Of a stretch of 64,000 bases of DNA, positions 25,981 through 39,825 are shown one piece after another. Position numbers and translations under genes: made by a program. The stretch lies in the NCBI RefSeq assembly GCF_028858725.1, contig NC_084772.1, forward strand, positions 12,283,048 through 12,347,047. The letters are read 5' to 3'. Numbering within the stretch: position 1 is the first letter of the stretch; every line of letters begins with the position of its first letter. The notes below the pieces were generated by a model that saw nothing but the letters and a program-made list of their open reading frames with translations, was not told the origin of the DNA and did not search any database. This stretch comes from Colius striatus (taxonomy: Eukaryota > Chordata > Aves > Coliiformes > Coliidae).

Positions 25981-28074
25981 TTAGAACAACTGACAACTAA
26001 ACAAACGGATAGATAAATAACCAAAAATGTTTTGTGGCACAACGGTCTGTTTCCATTCCAAAGCAATCTTCAACAGAAGCAGCAGGTTTCAATGGTGAAT
26101 ACAGCCTAAGGAGTGCTGAGAGTTCAGATAACCAGTTCTTTGGTTCTCTCAGGCTACCAAGGAGGCAGCCAGTGTCTCAGTGGTGCTGCAGCAAGGCAGA
26201 CTGCAGCACTGAGAGATGGGCTGGCTTTCTCAAGGCTATGTGCCAGTGCTGGGAGATTGAGAAAGTCTTGATACAGGACTCCTAGTCTTTACTGAGTCCG
26301 TAAAACCACATTTTCTCCTCTTGTGGCCAGTGTTGTCTCAGCAATGTTTTTGATTGCTCTCATATGAAGCCCCTTTCCTCTCTGAGATGTTAATGTTGGC
26401 ACAGAGGTGTTTTCTATCAGCCTTCTCCAGAAAGTTTAAGTTGTTCTGACTGCAGTTGTTAAAAGACAGCACTTCAGTGCACATTCCCACATGAATGCTC
26501 TGTGATCCAAAGTGTCTTTATCTATCATTGCATTGACAATTTGTCCTTAGTCAAAGCCTTTCCATGTTTTTTCCTAGGATTTAATAATCAGTAAAAACAT
26601 CTAATGGCTGAGTGAAAGGGACATCAAGTTGTCTTTCATTTTTAGTGGTATTTTTTTGAGCACTGATAATTTTTGCAGGTTGTTGGGTTTGCCTCCCCTC
26701 CAATAACAAGGACAACATTTGGAAGTGTTTCACATTGGTCTTGAGAGAACAGGAACAGAATTTCTTGTTCCCTGTATAGGATTCATTCTAAACTCTTTGT
26801 TACGTCCAGGTAACCTCTTCATCTTGCTGTTTGTCCTGCTGTCTGTCTGGCTGTATGTTATTAACCTAAAGGTCATTAGCAGTCACTGCAAGGTGGCTCA
26901 ATCTTTATCATCCTGAAGCTGACATAGTGGAAGTTAGTGACACTTTCCCATCTTTCTCAAGAGGAGTGCTGCTTGCCGTTACCATGGCTGACTGTGTCCT
27001 TAAACTGCAAACCAGAACATTTCCAGAGTATGCTCTCCTTCTCTAAGGTTTCTAGAGCAGGACTGTGATAGCTGAGGCTACTGCTTGGTGGTACTAAGAT
27101 GGTGAAAAGCTGCCCAACGCTATCCTGCTGCACAGGCGCACGGGGAGTTGACTGTGAGCATGGGGGACTGTGGCCGTGAGCCCAGTGAGAAACATGAGCG
27201 AGTTCTGTGGAGGTGTGTGCCTCAGCAGCAGCCATGTGGCAGAGGGCTGCAGCCCCTTCAGAGCAGGGCATGGAGTGACCTGTGAATTCAGGTTATTGGT
27301 TACTCCAAACTTACTGCCTACTATGGACAGCCCTATATGCAGAGCCTCCTCTGTCACTGTCCTCTCTGAGTACAGAGAGCACTCCCCTGGCAGAGCAAGC
27401 CTGGGTCATGCACGGCACTGCCACTGTCACAGGGTCCAAAGCTCCCAGAGCTTGCACTGAAGCTGTGAGGCTGAGAGAGACCAAATGTCACTTCAAGGGA
27501 CAGTTGTATTTGTGAGTGAGGGACAGCAGTGGCTGTTACTTGCAAAGCAAGCTTTGTCTGCTAGGGACTTTTTTGTTTTCTCCCCTTCCTTTGTAGTTCA
27601 GATAAAGTAATTGTGGATGTAAGCAGCTCTGGCTTCTGTGTGAGAACGAAACACCCTGTGTGCTGCAGGCAGGAGGCTGCCCCAGCAGTGCTGCTGCCCA
27701 GTGCAGCCTGGCTGGCTCGCCCGCAGAGCAGCTCGGCCTCAGCCTCAGCCTCCAGCAGCGGGGCCGTCTGGTCTGCTTTGTGCCAACCCAGACTCCCTTC
27801 AGCCGCTGCCAAAGCCCTCCCAGGCCCAGTGTCATCCTGGTGTGGTGGTGAGAGCCCTCAGGGAGGTGGTCTCGCGGCTCCCAGCGGGTGTCACCTGGCC
27901 GCTGGCCTTGGCCACTGGGCGATTCCAGGCAGAGGTGACTCAGGCAGGGAACCCTGCGAGGGCCCTGGCACATGCCTGCACTGAAACGCTGCCTGCAGCC
28001 TCCTGCAGCCTCCTGCCTCAGCCCAGCTCGCCCTTCCTGCCGCCTTTCCCCCGGGGTCCTAACTCCCGACTTTG

Positions 28075-28450
28075 TTGCTCTGCAAACATAATAACAATAA
28101 TTATTCTCTCATTGGACACATAGCCATCTTCTTTGTTTGCAGGCTTAGATAAATATCATTCAAATCATGGAGCCTGATTCATGAGTCAGGACAATGGCAG
28201 TCCTCCAAAACCTCCTTGCCCATGGAGAGTGTGTTTGTGTGAGAGAGATAGAGAGTTTCACTGTATGCAGAATAAGAAACTGGAAGCCAAGTGAATTAAA
28301 TACAAAGCAGATAATTATGTGTAATTCATTTACTGACTAATGATGCACCTGGTACAGAGGTTTATGAATTCATTTGACCCTGCATAGGTTCTCAAAAACA
28401 ATCTCCCTGCTACAAGATAAAAAATAGGCTGACATTTCTTAACAGACCAG
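28075..28450. promoter_or_regulatory. Candidate regulatory stretch with FOX and paired AP-1 sites
   Basis: An AT-rich unique block follows a GC-rich one. It has FOX-type GCAAACA (28082-28088) and its inverse TGTTTGC (28134-28140), two abutting AP-1-like sites TGATTCA and TGAGTCA (28175-28188), and TAATT-type motifs around 28310-28350. No repeat family was recognised. Motif reading only. Confidence 0.25.
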
Positions 28451-31400
28451 CGTTTACATTGGTGTTACTGTAAGATTCTGCCCTTTTGGCTCATTTCTTG
28501 TTTTGTCTCATGACATTTCACTTTTCCTGGGTTCATCTAGTGTCTCTTTAATGGTGACAATTGCTCAGTGCTGGTTGAGGCTGGTGTCACTGCAGAATGA
28601 AGCCACCACTCTGCTCCTGAAAGCCTCCCAGTGCAATTACAGATGGTACTTATCTCCCATTAGCTGCAGCCCAACCTTGCCATGCAGGTCATGCCTTTGG
28701 CAGGGCAGTGGCAGGTCACGGCCCCCTTCTCCTCTGCTGGGGTCACCAGCACTACTTCATGGTGTCATCTAGTTGTCACCACAGCTGATACCATCAGCTT
28801 CTTTCAGCTGAACACCAGCAGACAGTGCCAGCTTTCACCTGTGTTGATTTCAGGCCACAGATCCAGAGACAAAGGCTATAATAGGGTGGAAGAGCTTGTG
28901 CCAACACAATGAAACCCAGCAGTGAACGCCTGCTGCACTCAGCCCTCAGTGCCCTGGGCAAGCAGTGCCTGAGCACTGCAACTGTGGCTCCAGGAGCTCC
29001 ATGTCAAGGCCTCACTTGGTGCTCACAGCAGCAAAGACACTGCTCAAGGTGATGTTCTTACCAAGTGGTGCAAATGAAAGAGTTTTTCCGGTTGACATTG
29101 GGCTGTTTCCTGCTGAGACTGTCTGCACCGTCATATACTTGGGATCCATTTCTTTATTAGTTTAAGCAGAGGGTGAGAGGTCATTGCACCGTGTTTGTGC
29201 AGTAGATCTCTCCGAGATGCCCTTGGAGGCTGACTTTGGGAAGGGGACAAGACAAGCATGACAGGTAAGGGAAAGGAGAAGTTATGTGGTGGTTTGAACA
29301 GAGACCAATAAATCATGAGTTGATCACACTGAAGGAAGAAAACCCAATAAGCTAATTCCATCACTTTCTAGCATTATTTGCCATTGAGTGTTTACCAAAG
29401 CGTAACACGGTGAAGCTGAGCTCATGGCTGCCAATAAAATAGCTGTAGCATCTGATGTAACTCCCATTGCTGCAAGAACACACACTTGGAGGTGTCTCCT
29501 TGGAGCTGTCAGAGCCTTGGAGTGTGGAGCCGTGTACCCAGCGATCCCTCCACAGGCACTGAGACCATGCGGTGGGCCCCGAGCCTCACAGCCCTTTCCA
29601 TTCCTGGCAGACACAACAGAAAGAGAGCAACCCTATGCTCTGCTAGTTTTGATTTCAGTGATTTGTTATTAGAAAAGCCCAAACCAGCTCATCTTGTTTG
29701 CGTGAGTATTCCCATTGACTGCAGTGCAGTCAGCGTGAGCTTTAATTCTGAATCCATGCACTCCTCTTCTGACAGAGATCTGGCAAGCTGGAACAGATTG
29801 CAGGCAGAGAGATCCTTGCAGAATGATAGTGTTTTACCTGTAGGTGGATCCTCATTTTAGATAGCAAGAGGCAGAGCCAATGAGCCTGATTCACTGCTGC
29901 CTTACTCCAGTTTTTCTGTGGAATAACACCACTGAATCATCAGCAAAGTTGAAACAACAACTGATAAAATGGGAGCATTGTGTCTTCAGCTTGCAGAGAG
30001 CATATGGAAATGACTAGCTCCTTCTTGCAGAACCATTAACCTATGTGGATCTTTTTAAGTGCAAAATGTATCAAGAACATGACAATGTGTAGAGGCAAAA
30101 GTTTTTGTGTATGTGTGCTCAGAAGAGGAGGATATTTGAGAAAAGAGTTGAAACAGCCTCTGAAAAGATGCATTTCATTTCTATGTACCAGCTGGGCAGC
30201 AAGTAAAGCTTAAAAATACGGTAAGTTAAAAACCTAGACCTGGTTTCTTTTCAATTTATGAAAATATTCACTGAGCAATTGAAAAGAACTGAGTATTGTG
30301 TCTCTTCTTTTTTTAAAGCAGTGCTCTGGAAAAGCCAACTGAAGGCAGTAAGCAAGCTTGCAATTAGTAGTTCTAATTATAAAGTGTATACACAAAACAA
30401 TGTAGCATCATAAGTAAAGGCCAAATTCAAATGATGCAATAACAACAGCACAACATCACATAAAGATGAACAAATGATCCAGCAAGAGAAATACTTGAAT
30501 TAAATAATAAATTCTCCATCTTTTTCCCCAGATAATTTCCACAAACAATGATTGCCACAGAAAAGAAAAAATAATAGCAGTGCTTTGTTTTATTTTCTGT
30601 AACTTTGACACTAACTCTGTCTCAGTGCCACCTGATGCTCATGCTTCTGTTGCAGACCAGAGCCGTCCCTGGGTGATGCTCACAGTCACAGTGTCAGACT
30701 CAGGAATGGGAGACTGTCACAAGCAGAAGCTGCTGTGGGAGCCTGTGGCTCCGGTTATCTGTGTCACATCCATCAGGGGACCACTTCACGACTCGCTGCT
30801 ATGTCCAGCCCTGAAGGCAGCTATCAAGTGCTACAGGCTGGGGTGTTTCTGCACTTGAGCCCAGATGCTTTTTAAGACAGATTTCTGTCAAACACAGGCT
30901 ATGGAGCTTGAACAAGGCTATGCTATGGAGCAAGACTGACTGAAGTATACGGCAGTGACCTCTGCTCAGTGTCCTATGGCATGTTCAGGTGTGTGCATGC
31001 CCTAAGCCCCACTGGCCCATCACATGGCTTTATGCACCACCCGGCCCTCGGGAGCCTCCACGGTGCACAGCAGCATCCCACAGCCTCAGCCTGGGCAGTG
31101 TAGGCAGCGTGGGCAGTGCAGTGTATGCAGCACATACAGCAGCGTGCGGCCATGCTCTGCACTCCTGATAGAGTTGCTCCAAGTCCCAGTGCAGGTGCAG
31201 AAGGTGAAGAGACACAATACCTTAGGGAAACATTTTTCTGCTCCTTGGGCTCACACATGGCAATCACCCATGCAGCCTGATCTGGGATGTTGAAAACCAT
31301 TTCATTATTGTTCTATAAATAAAGGACTGATGTGGTTCAATTGTATCAATTATGCAACTCTTCTAAGTGGTGTAGTCAAAGGTAAATGCAGGCAAAGGGC

Positions 31401-34317
31401 ACTCCCTCTGTACCCACTTCTACTCGGGGCACTTCTCGTATTTACCTGCTCCTCGTATACCACAGACAGATGAATCTACTGGCTTTCATTCACCACCACG
31501 CCACTGACTCCGCTTTGGTCAAGAGCTCTTCCTATGCCCAGATGACACAATAGAAATAGAAAATGGAAGTCAAGACAGTGCTGTGTGCTGGTCTGTTGTG
31601 CAAGACACAAGTGTGGCTGTACAGCAATTTCAAGCAAAGCATCGGTTTTTAAAAAATGTTTAAACTGACACCATTATTATGCAACACAGTTAATTATGGC
31701 CAGAAGGGCATTTGGGGTTAGCTGGCGCTACCTTTGTCCATTTTATAATTATACCAAGAAGATGACTAAGTTGTGCCCCAGCTAATTGTATCCATTTGGT
31801 TTTATTCCTCCTCTTCACCATTGTAAGTCACTTGCATTCTGAACTGTAAGTTTTTTGAGGGGCTTGGGTGCATTTGTGCTGAATACAATGGAGCTCAATG
31901 CTGGCTGAGCAGCCTCAGGTAATATTGCAGTCGTAGCCCTAACAATAGCAGTAACAATCACAGCTGGTCAAAGTGATAAGTACAAAACAAATGTCACTTT
32001 TTTTCCTGCCACTGTTACAGTTACCTGCAAGAGATTCATCCTTACCTGCTCCTGCTCTGTGTTCTGGGATGTATTTGTGCAGCCAGAAGATAAAGCCTCA
32101 CAGCGTGGCACAGCGTCCTGCAAACACCTTCAACAGCAGCTGAGCACTGGTGACAGAGGAAGCAGCAGCACAAGCTGTCCACCCTCTGCCAGCTGTCCCA
32201 GGTGGGGGTCAGTATCCAAGGGACACAGGATACAGCTCAGCTGCCTGGCCTGTTGGAGCTCTGGGCACTCCAAATAGCTCTGCAGCCCTCCTCGGCGCCC
32301 CAGAGCCACTCCAGACATGGCACAGGCTGAGCTGCTCCTTGGGGCTGGCACCCTGGTGCGGGCAGCAGTGGGTCCTGGGCTAAGGAGACAGGCAGCTGCC
32401 ACAACACCACAGCTACAGCTGCAGAGCCATGTTTGAGCTGAGCAGCTGCTCCAGCCCCGAGCTGCAGCCCTTTGCTGCCAGCCAGCCAGCCTGTCCAGAG
32501 GCTGTAGCACACAGACTGTCTCTTCTGAATGTTACCTGGCAGTGTCAAGATTAAACACAGACAAACAAACCAAAAAAACACCACCAAAAATCCAAAGCCC
32601 AATGACAATAGATTTACCCTGGAAAAGGAACTTGGTAATGCATGGTCTTGTTTGGCTACAACAGAAGGCTGCAGTCTTCAGCTGATGGCTGGAAACTGGA
32701 TTGCACTTATGTAAAATAGAACTGCCTGCAAGGGTTGAATGCTGTAATTAACAGTCAGTTTTAGAAATTATTGGCTAATGCCATTTAATAGAAATACTGC
32801 CAACCATTGTTATAAAAACTTGGTTTGTTCCTTTGGTGGTAATATGAAATGACTCAACGCTGCTTTGCTGGGAAGAGATACCTTGCCTGTTCCATGTCAG
32901 TACCTACATTGTTAGAGTGGTTTCATATGGCAACACAAATTTTGAAATTTCAATATATTTCCCCAAACTAACCAGAGGGGCACCTGCCTCCTGGGCACTC
33001 CCAAAGCTGGCAATACAACCCAGCCTGCTGATGGGAATGTGGCACTGCTGCCTCATCCCACTCCCACGGCAGCCAATGCAGCTTTTGCCACTGACAGTGT
33101 TTCAGCAATTGTAAGGTTAAAGGATTCTGTAACAGGCAAATATCGAGGCCTGAGCAGCTCCATCAGAGCATTTCCCTTGCAGTGTGTACAGTGTCACTCA
33201 GAGAATTAATCCACATTTTCTGTAACACCCTCTCTAACCATACTGGAGAGCACAGGTGTCTCAGATATGATGCTCTACTCATGCGATGCAGCCGTTCTAT
33301 CACCTAAGAGCATTTTCACAACACTGAAATAGTGACCAAAAGGTTGTTTCTCAAACCTTGTCACCCAGAAGGTACCAGCTGAAAAGTTTCTGTCTGATTG
33401 CTAAAGAGTAGAAAGCAACAAATGAATATTGGCAAATCTGAGATGAGGCATGATGCAGATGTTGCACACCTCAGCCTAACACCCACCTTCACTTCAGGGA
33501 AAGGAGAAACCAGACCTGCAGACACACTAATTGCCTCCTGGTTTGAGAGTTCCCACTCACCTGTTTGGCCATTAACTCCAGAACCTCACTGATGTACTTC
33601 CTGCACTGAGAGCCAGTCATCACATAGTGCCTCTCAAGAGGCATTAATTGCACCCCTATTGCAGCAGTTTAAGAGGACTTGTATAGCTTTAAAAGAAAAG
33701 GCAGCCTGTGCTGAGATTGACCTTCCTCTCTCTGTTGAGCTGGAAGTAGCACAAAGGTCAGGCACTACTCACGTTTGGGAAGCCTTGACAGACTGTGTGC
33801 TGGACCCACCACACCAGGGTCACAGCCCCCGGCCAGGCCCCACGCCTCTATCCCCATGCCTCTATCAGGTGACACTGATACTATGGTGCTTACAAAGGTG
33901 GTGAAGCAGCTATATTAACTAATCACATGGAGTCTGTTCACTTCCCCATCTTGCACTGCTGTCTCTGCTCTACTCCCTCCATTGATCTAGGCATTAGAAG
34001 ACAATCTACTCCTTGTCCAGACCCTATGTACCATTGTATTAGGAGAATCCTTATCCTAACAGTGAAGGTGTGAACACACCTTCTCATTTGAAATGTTTGC
34101 TACTCCGTCCTCCCACACCTCGTTCTTCTTTGCTAACTCCAGCCAGGCATCCCTGGGACCTACACCTACTGGGATCCCAACCAGCTAATAAATGTACATG
34201 GAACCAGACTTTGCCAAACAGGCAGCAGCTCCTGGGCCATAGCTGAGTTTACAGGATCTCTGAGGTACTACATCTGATCAAGGAGCAACAACCCACTGGT
34301 GAGGTTAGAGTACCGGT

Positions 34318-34388
34318 CATCATTGTCCCACAGAACAGGCCATCAATGCCCTACAGAACAGGCCAGCATCACTCCACAGAACAGAACA
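34318..34388. repeat. Short tandem repeat, about 23-base unit, three copies
   Basis: Units of the form CATCA(A/T)TG.CC.ACAGAACAGGC occur three times with mismatches, at the start of a GC-rich block (34390-34800). Confidence 0.75.
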
Positions 34389-34778
34389 AGTCATCACCAT
34401 GGCCCCATCACACAGCTCCTGGGCCTGGGGGCTGAGCCAGGACAGGCTGCAGCTGCTCCCAACGAGGTGCCTGGGGGGAAATTGCTCCCCAAGGGATGGC
34501 CCCACAAAGCCTCAACAAGGAGGGGACTGAACGCCCCAGGGAGCTTCCCATTCCACCCAGAAGGGCTCCCCAGGGCCCACCTGTGTTATGGATGGTGCCC
34601 CTCACCCTGCTGCTCCTGCCCTCTCTGCCAGGGGATGGCCTACAGTGGCTGCCTCACTTCTGGTCAATATTTCCCACCTTGTACCAACAACCTCCTGTGA
34701 AGACAGCAGATGCTGAGCAAACAGAAAGCTCCACATGGGGCACTGGGGCAGACGGGGGCTTCAAAAGGTGCAGTTACC

Positions 34779-34821
34779 CAGCACTGGTACTATAATGGCT
34801 CAGCACTGGTGCTATAAATAA
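34779..34821. repeat. 22-base tandem duplication next to AATAAA
   Basis: CAGCACTGGTACTATAATGG is followed by a second copy starting CAGCACTGGTGCTATAA. The second copy creates an AATAAA at 34817-34822; another AATAAA is at 34881-34886. Confidence 0.7.
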
Positions 34822-35232
34822 AATGAAGTATGTTGGATGTTTTCTTTTGTCTATGTGGCAAACTGCACAGCCAGAGTCTGAATAAACCTCTTTTGTCAAT
34901 TTATTACCTTTTGATATGAAAATAAATAAACATAAACAAAGGAGAGTGGGGACCTGCCAAGCCAGCCTGGTTCAATGGGAACTGCACTGATGAGGGAATA
35001 ATTTTGTGCTTAATGCTGAGGGGGTAAAACAATAAGCTTTCAGGAGAGCAAAGCCCCTCCAGAAGGGGCTATGTGTCACACCAGAGGAACTGGAATAATA
35101 GAATTTAAAAGGAGACTCTTCCAAAAAGACAGGAAAAAAAACCCAAAGCTGCCATCAAGTTTTTACTACCAGAACTCTTTTCTAGTTTGGTGGGAAGGCT
35201 GCACCCAAATGAGAAATAGGAGCGTGGCAGGG

Positions 35233-35244
35233 TAATTGCAATTA
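35233..35244. promoter_or_regulatory. Palindromic homeodomain-type motif
   Basis: TAATTGCAATTA is a perfect 12-base palindrome with two TAAT/ATTA half-sites around GC, followed by further TTTAATGAT. It lies in an AT-rich unique stretch (about 35150-35350). Motif evidence only. Confidence 0.3.
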
Positions 35245-38223
35245 GGGGCATTTTAATGATCGTTAAAAGAAAAAACAACAAGCAAATGATCCATTGTATT
35301 AAGTGACTTTTACTAGGCTGAATATAAATCAGACATCAATAAATCCTGCTTTTACTTTGCAACTAATCTCAGCAGTGAGCTCTGGGCTTACCTCTCCGAT
35401 GCCAACAGGGGAACTGGCAGTGGCAGCCACACATCATTACTGCTGGGTGGAGGCGGATCAGCCACATTCGTCCTGAAGCCTTAGAGACCCTCTGACCATC
35501 TGCTGGAGGCGGGTGGCAGGTGGGTGGGTGAATAAGTGTGACTTTCTTGCTGGACTCCAATCAGGGCACCACACCTTCTGATAGTATCTCTGTAATAAGC
35601 AAACAACTTTAAGTGGTGGTGTGTCACTGCAGGAGGGTGACCTGGTGAGTCGGGTTTTGTTAATGCAGCACAGGTGCTGGCGATTCCCTGAGGACCCTGG
35701 GAAGCTCATCCTGTCCTGCTGAGGAATCTCAGCCCTGAGACTGGCTCTCCTTCCTTAGAGATGCACATGGCTCCACACCCATACATCCTATTTGCTTCTC
35801 TGTACAGCACTGCTGAAACCTTCTAATGTGCTAGTGAAGAGATTACAAATGTAAGACCATCGCAGAAACACAATCACATTAGGATGGGTACAACAAAGAT
35901 GACAGGATTACATGTTTCTTCTAATTAGCAAGACATGCCTGATGCTGCAAGCCCAAGTGTTCCTACGCTTGTTACCTCCCACCACTGTGCCTGCCTCCTT
36001 CCTCAGCTGCACTTACGTGGTTGGGTTCCAGGTGCTGGGACATGGCTGCTAAGCCTTTCTGGCCAGGATAGCCCTAGAATGCCCCCAGGCCCTGTGGGAC
36101 TGGGCCACTGCCCCACTGCCCACCATTCCCAGGTACTGTTTTCCACAGAATGGGACAGTTTGGGGTCACAGGTGTCTCTCTGGCTGGAACAGGCGTCATG
36201 GCTTGGCCAGGCCTCCCATGGCAGGAGGGAGCCTCAGTCCCCAAGGACACTCCAGCTTGGCAAAGCCACATTCATCATGCTCTGGCTCCACAGGCAGCCC
36301 CAGTGGCTCTCCAGGTGCTTTGTTTCTCACTTTAGCAGTACTGACCTCAGTAGTGCACTTCAGACCCCAATGAACCAAAGTCACACCTGGTGAAACCCAA
36401 CTGCCACCCATGAATTCAACCCACTATAGGCCATTGTGCCAATGTGTATTTTGGCAAGTGCCTGGCCCTTCCTGTTGACTGAACTCCTTGTGCTCTCTAG
36501 AAACGACCATACCTGTCCCTAGCACTCCACACGGATGCCTTTGGCCTTTCTTCCTCATTTTTTCTTTTTCTTCTCACTAGTTGAATCCTTGCCAGATGCC
36601 AGGAGCTGACGCTACCACACTCTGCTCTTGGCCTGGTAGCCTCGTTCCTCTTCTTTTCCTCCCCTTGGGGCTCTTGCCCTGAGGTAACACAAAGGCCACG
36701 CAGCAGTGGCAGGCAGAGGGTCCTTGGTGGGGAGGCTGGGAAGGGATTCCCAACAGGAGAATATCAGTGTGTCTGGTTAGGCTGCTGCTCAGGCAGTCCT
36801 TACCAACAACCAGCCAGCACTGCAGGCTCATGCTGAAGGTCTCACAAACTCAACATGTAATCAACAGGCTGCTTCTGAAAGGTATCAGCCAAAGCATTAT
36901 CAAAGAGGAAGTCTTACATAAGGTATCAGTACATTTTTTCCTGGGAATACTACAGAGCAGGTCCGCACAGAAGCCATGTCCTGATATGACAAGGTAGTCA
37001 GGAACAGCCAGCACAGATCTACCACAAACTACTCAGCCAACGTGGAGGAGGAGGGTGGAGGGCAGCCCTCCAGATGGCCCTTCCAACAGATATTATTCTG
37101 TGGGTTGTTTTGTTGTGTTTTTTTGTTGCAGCTCTTGATCAGGGAGACCTGGCTGGAGTTAATGATTCCTCAGAAAGAATGGAAGCTGTTATCTCTATAG
37201 CATCACCTTCCAATTTATTTGTAATATGAATGAGTATGCATCACAAGTCCAGACAGCTAAGAGAATTTGTTTCAGAGGGTTTAAGGATCAAAGAACTGAA
37301 CTTTCTTTCTCAGATCTTCAAATTAGGCAGAAAAGAGGTCCTGCTGTTAACACACAGGAGTCAAATTTGCAGAAAACTCCTCATTCTGAGCTAGCGTGAC
37401 AAAGACTATTTCTTGGCTTCATTTTGGATATATGCAGGTCTCACACATTCTCGTGTGTCCAGAGGCTTTCTGATGAAACCATGTTGTTTTGGCCTGAGCT
37501 GTGAAAGCAGCACCTAAGACCTGTCCTCCAAACCCAACCCTTGCCTTAGTATTTGCCTCACACTGTGGTCTGGTTCAGATAGAAAACCATGACCCATCTC
37601 TAGTCCCAAATCTATCCTGGCAGAGGGAAGCAGCCCATGCACTCGGGTGTGCAGGGACAGAATTCAGGGCATGACAGCAGCCTGGGCTGGGGGCACATTG
37701 CAGCCTGGGATGGATGAAGAGCATGTCTGTGTGCAGCACAGCCCTGCAGTGCCCGTGGGCTGAGCCCCAGCCAACACGTTGAGCTGTGCACTGCTTGTGC
37801 AGCCATTTGTCCAGCAGCCCAGCCTGACAAAAGTTCAGAAAAATAGCTAGCTGCCATGACGAAAAATAATAAGCAAAGTTAGTTGCTGAGCCTCAGCAGA
37901 AGCACACTGCAAATGTAGGGCATGGGTCCATGAGACTGTGCCTCCAAACAGCCCTGGCTGCAATGCAGCGGCAGCAGAGAAGCGCAGGACAGCACTCCCA
38001 GAGACAGGCTGGGCTATTTTTACCTGCCAGTCTCTGGAGACACACAGGTCAGTCCTGTGAGTCAGGGCCCCAGATGCCCCCACCCTCAAAGCTCCAGATG
38101 ACCCAGCCCTCCTGCGAGCTTCTTGTTGTCAGAACAACACTGAATGCTGAGAAAAGGCACCAGATTTGTCTTCTATCTCTGTATCAGGTTCTGTGACACC
38201 AACACAAAGCCAGGGCCAAGAAG

Positions 38224-38254
38224 GAATAAATAAATAAAAAAAAATAAATAAAAA
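38224..38254. repeat. (AAAT)n-like microsatellite
   Basis: AATA/AAAT units interrupted by a nine-base A run. Confidence 0.85.
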
Positions 38255-39825
38255 CCCCAAACATATTTGAAAGTGTGTTCAGAAACAAACAAGCAAAACC
38301 TCTTATCCAAACAAATCAGAATTAGATCTTGGGTGAGACTGTATTTATGAAGGCTTAGCCAAGAAGCTTGCTTGGAGATACTTCTCCAGCCTTAACATAA
38401 CACTACCAGCCTGGACAAGTGCTACTAGAAAACACCTCATTAAAATGCTGTTGTGGTATTTATTTATAGATAGCAATTTATATCACACCCATCACACACT
38501 AATCTGGTGTGTAAGATCAGCAAATGAGACTGCTTCTCCCACAGCACTCCCTGTCCCAAACCCTCCCAAGGCCCCCTGCTCCCTCACCAGCACAACTGCT
38601 TCCCACTCGCTCCCAGCAGGTCCTCAGCGTGACAGCTGTGTCACTCTGAATCAGCCTCTGTGTCTGCATTCACCTAGCCCTGCAGCACTCACCAAACATG
38701 CTGGTATCCCATACACTTGGGGTATCAAAGATACACCAGCCCCATCATGAGCCACAAACCTGTGGTACTTTGTAGCCACATGTTCTCAGGCACCACCCTC
38801 AGCTACCCCAGAGCTCATCTCTGAGGTGGACAGGCAGTCTGCAATTGCTGGAGAGTCCAAGGGTTCGGGTGGCTTTGGAATGCACCAAAGATAATACCAG
38901 AGAAGCTCATCTGCAGGTTGTAGACACCAGCCCAACGAGCAGTGTGAACAAACACCTTGTAAGAAAGCACAGGGAACGTCAGTGGGGGGGAAAAAAAGAA
39001 AAAGAATCTGGCAAAAAAAAGAGGTTAGCTGAGGTAGCTGGGACTGCCAGAGGCAATCTGAAATCAGTTTACATTAGAGCAGGTTGCTCTTGATTTTGCT
39101 ACAGCCGTTGTCACGCTCGGTAAGAACAAGGAGCTGTTGGTACGGCAGCCACTGCACAGCTCAGCACAGGCAGCCCAGTGGAAACAAAGCCAGGCAAACA
39201 CAGTGCCTGCCATGGGGCTTCTTTTACTAAAAAGCACATAAAATGGTTATGTAAATAAGTTTCCACTTCAGGAATCTGTGAGAACAATTGTTTCCCTGTA
39301 AGAGGACTTTGTAACTGAAGCACCTGAGGTTTTACCCCCAATCTGCACCTTAGATGGCAATGCTGTTACACACCTCCCACTGCAGCCCCTAGGTCCCTCC
39401 CACTACCAGGCCCCTTCCATCTCCAACTTTTTTTAGTACTTTCAAGTTCATCAGCTATCCCGAGTTCCACCTTCATGCATGCCCAGAACTGCCCAAGTCC
39501 TGACAGGGCCAAGCAGCTCAGCCCAATTCACACCTGAGTGTGATCGGGATCCAGAAACTGGGCGTTGCTTTGCCTAAATCCCCTGAGGGCTTTGATCGGG
39601 GATTATATGTTACCTGGTGACTGTTTCATGTAAAATGCATAAACAGTCCTGGGAGCAGAGTCCAGAATCTCAAACTCCATTGTGAATGCTCAAACCAGCA
39701 GGTAAGACAGCCATGCTGCCCCACGTGCACTTGCTTTTCAGCCCAGTGATTCAGCAGCACATTGCTGCAGAGCAGTAGCTTCTCAGCAGAGATGGGCAGC
39801 AGTGTCCAGTTCCCCGCCTTGGGCT

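Larger units (their letters stand above)
18421..28074. other. Intergenic with GC-richer blocks at 20500-20850, 23400-24350 and 27100-28070
   Basis: The GC-rich blocks produce frames of 110-164 residues (the largest 20498-20992 plus, 164 residues; 27536-27973 minus, 145 residues) with Ser/Pro-rich, domain-free translations. The block 27660-27960 contains several CpG and could be a weak CpG-rich element, but far less dense than the island at 60170-61335. No exon could be supported. Confidence 0.55.
28451..39825. other. Intergenic; GC-rich patches alternate with AT-rich unique stretches
   Basis: GC-rich patches at 32100-32500, 34390-34800 and 35930-36400 carry overlapping domain-free frames. 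AT-rich unique stretches at 30180-30560, 31620-31860, 32720-32960 and 35100-35370 look like possible conserved noncoding DNA because they hold dense TAAT-type motifs and no recognisable transposon; conservation is not testable here. Confidence 0.5.

Noticed and set aside
27536-28123. Overlapping frames of 123-145 residues on both strands
   Set aside because: A GC-rich block with frames on both strands and no recognisable family.
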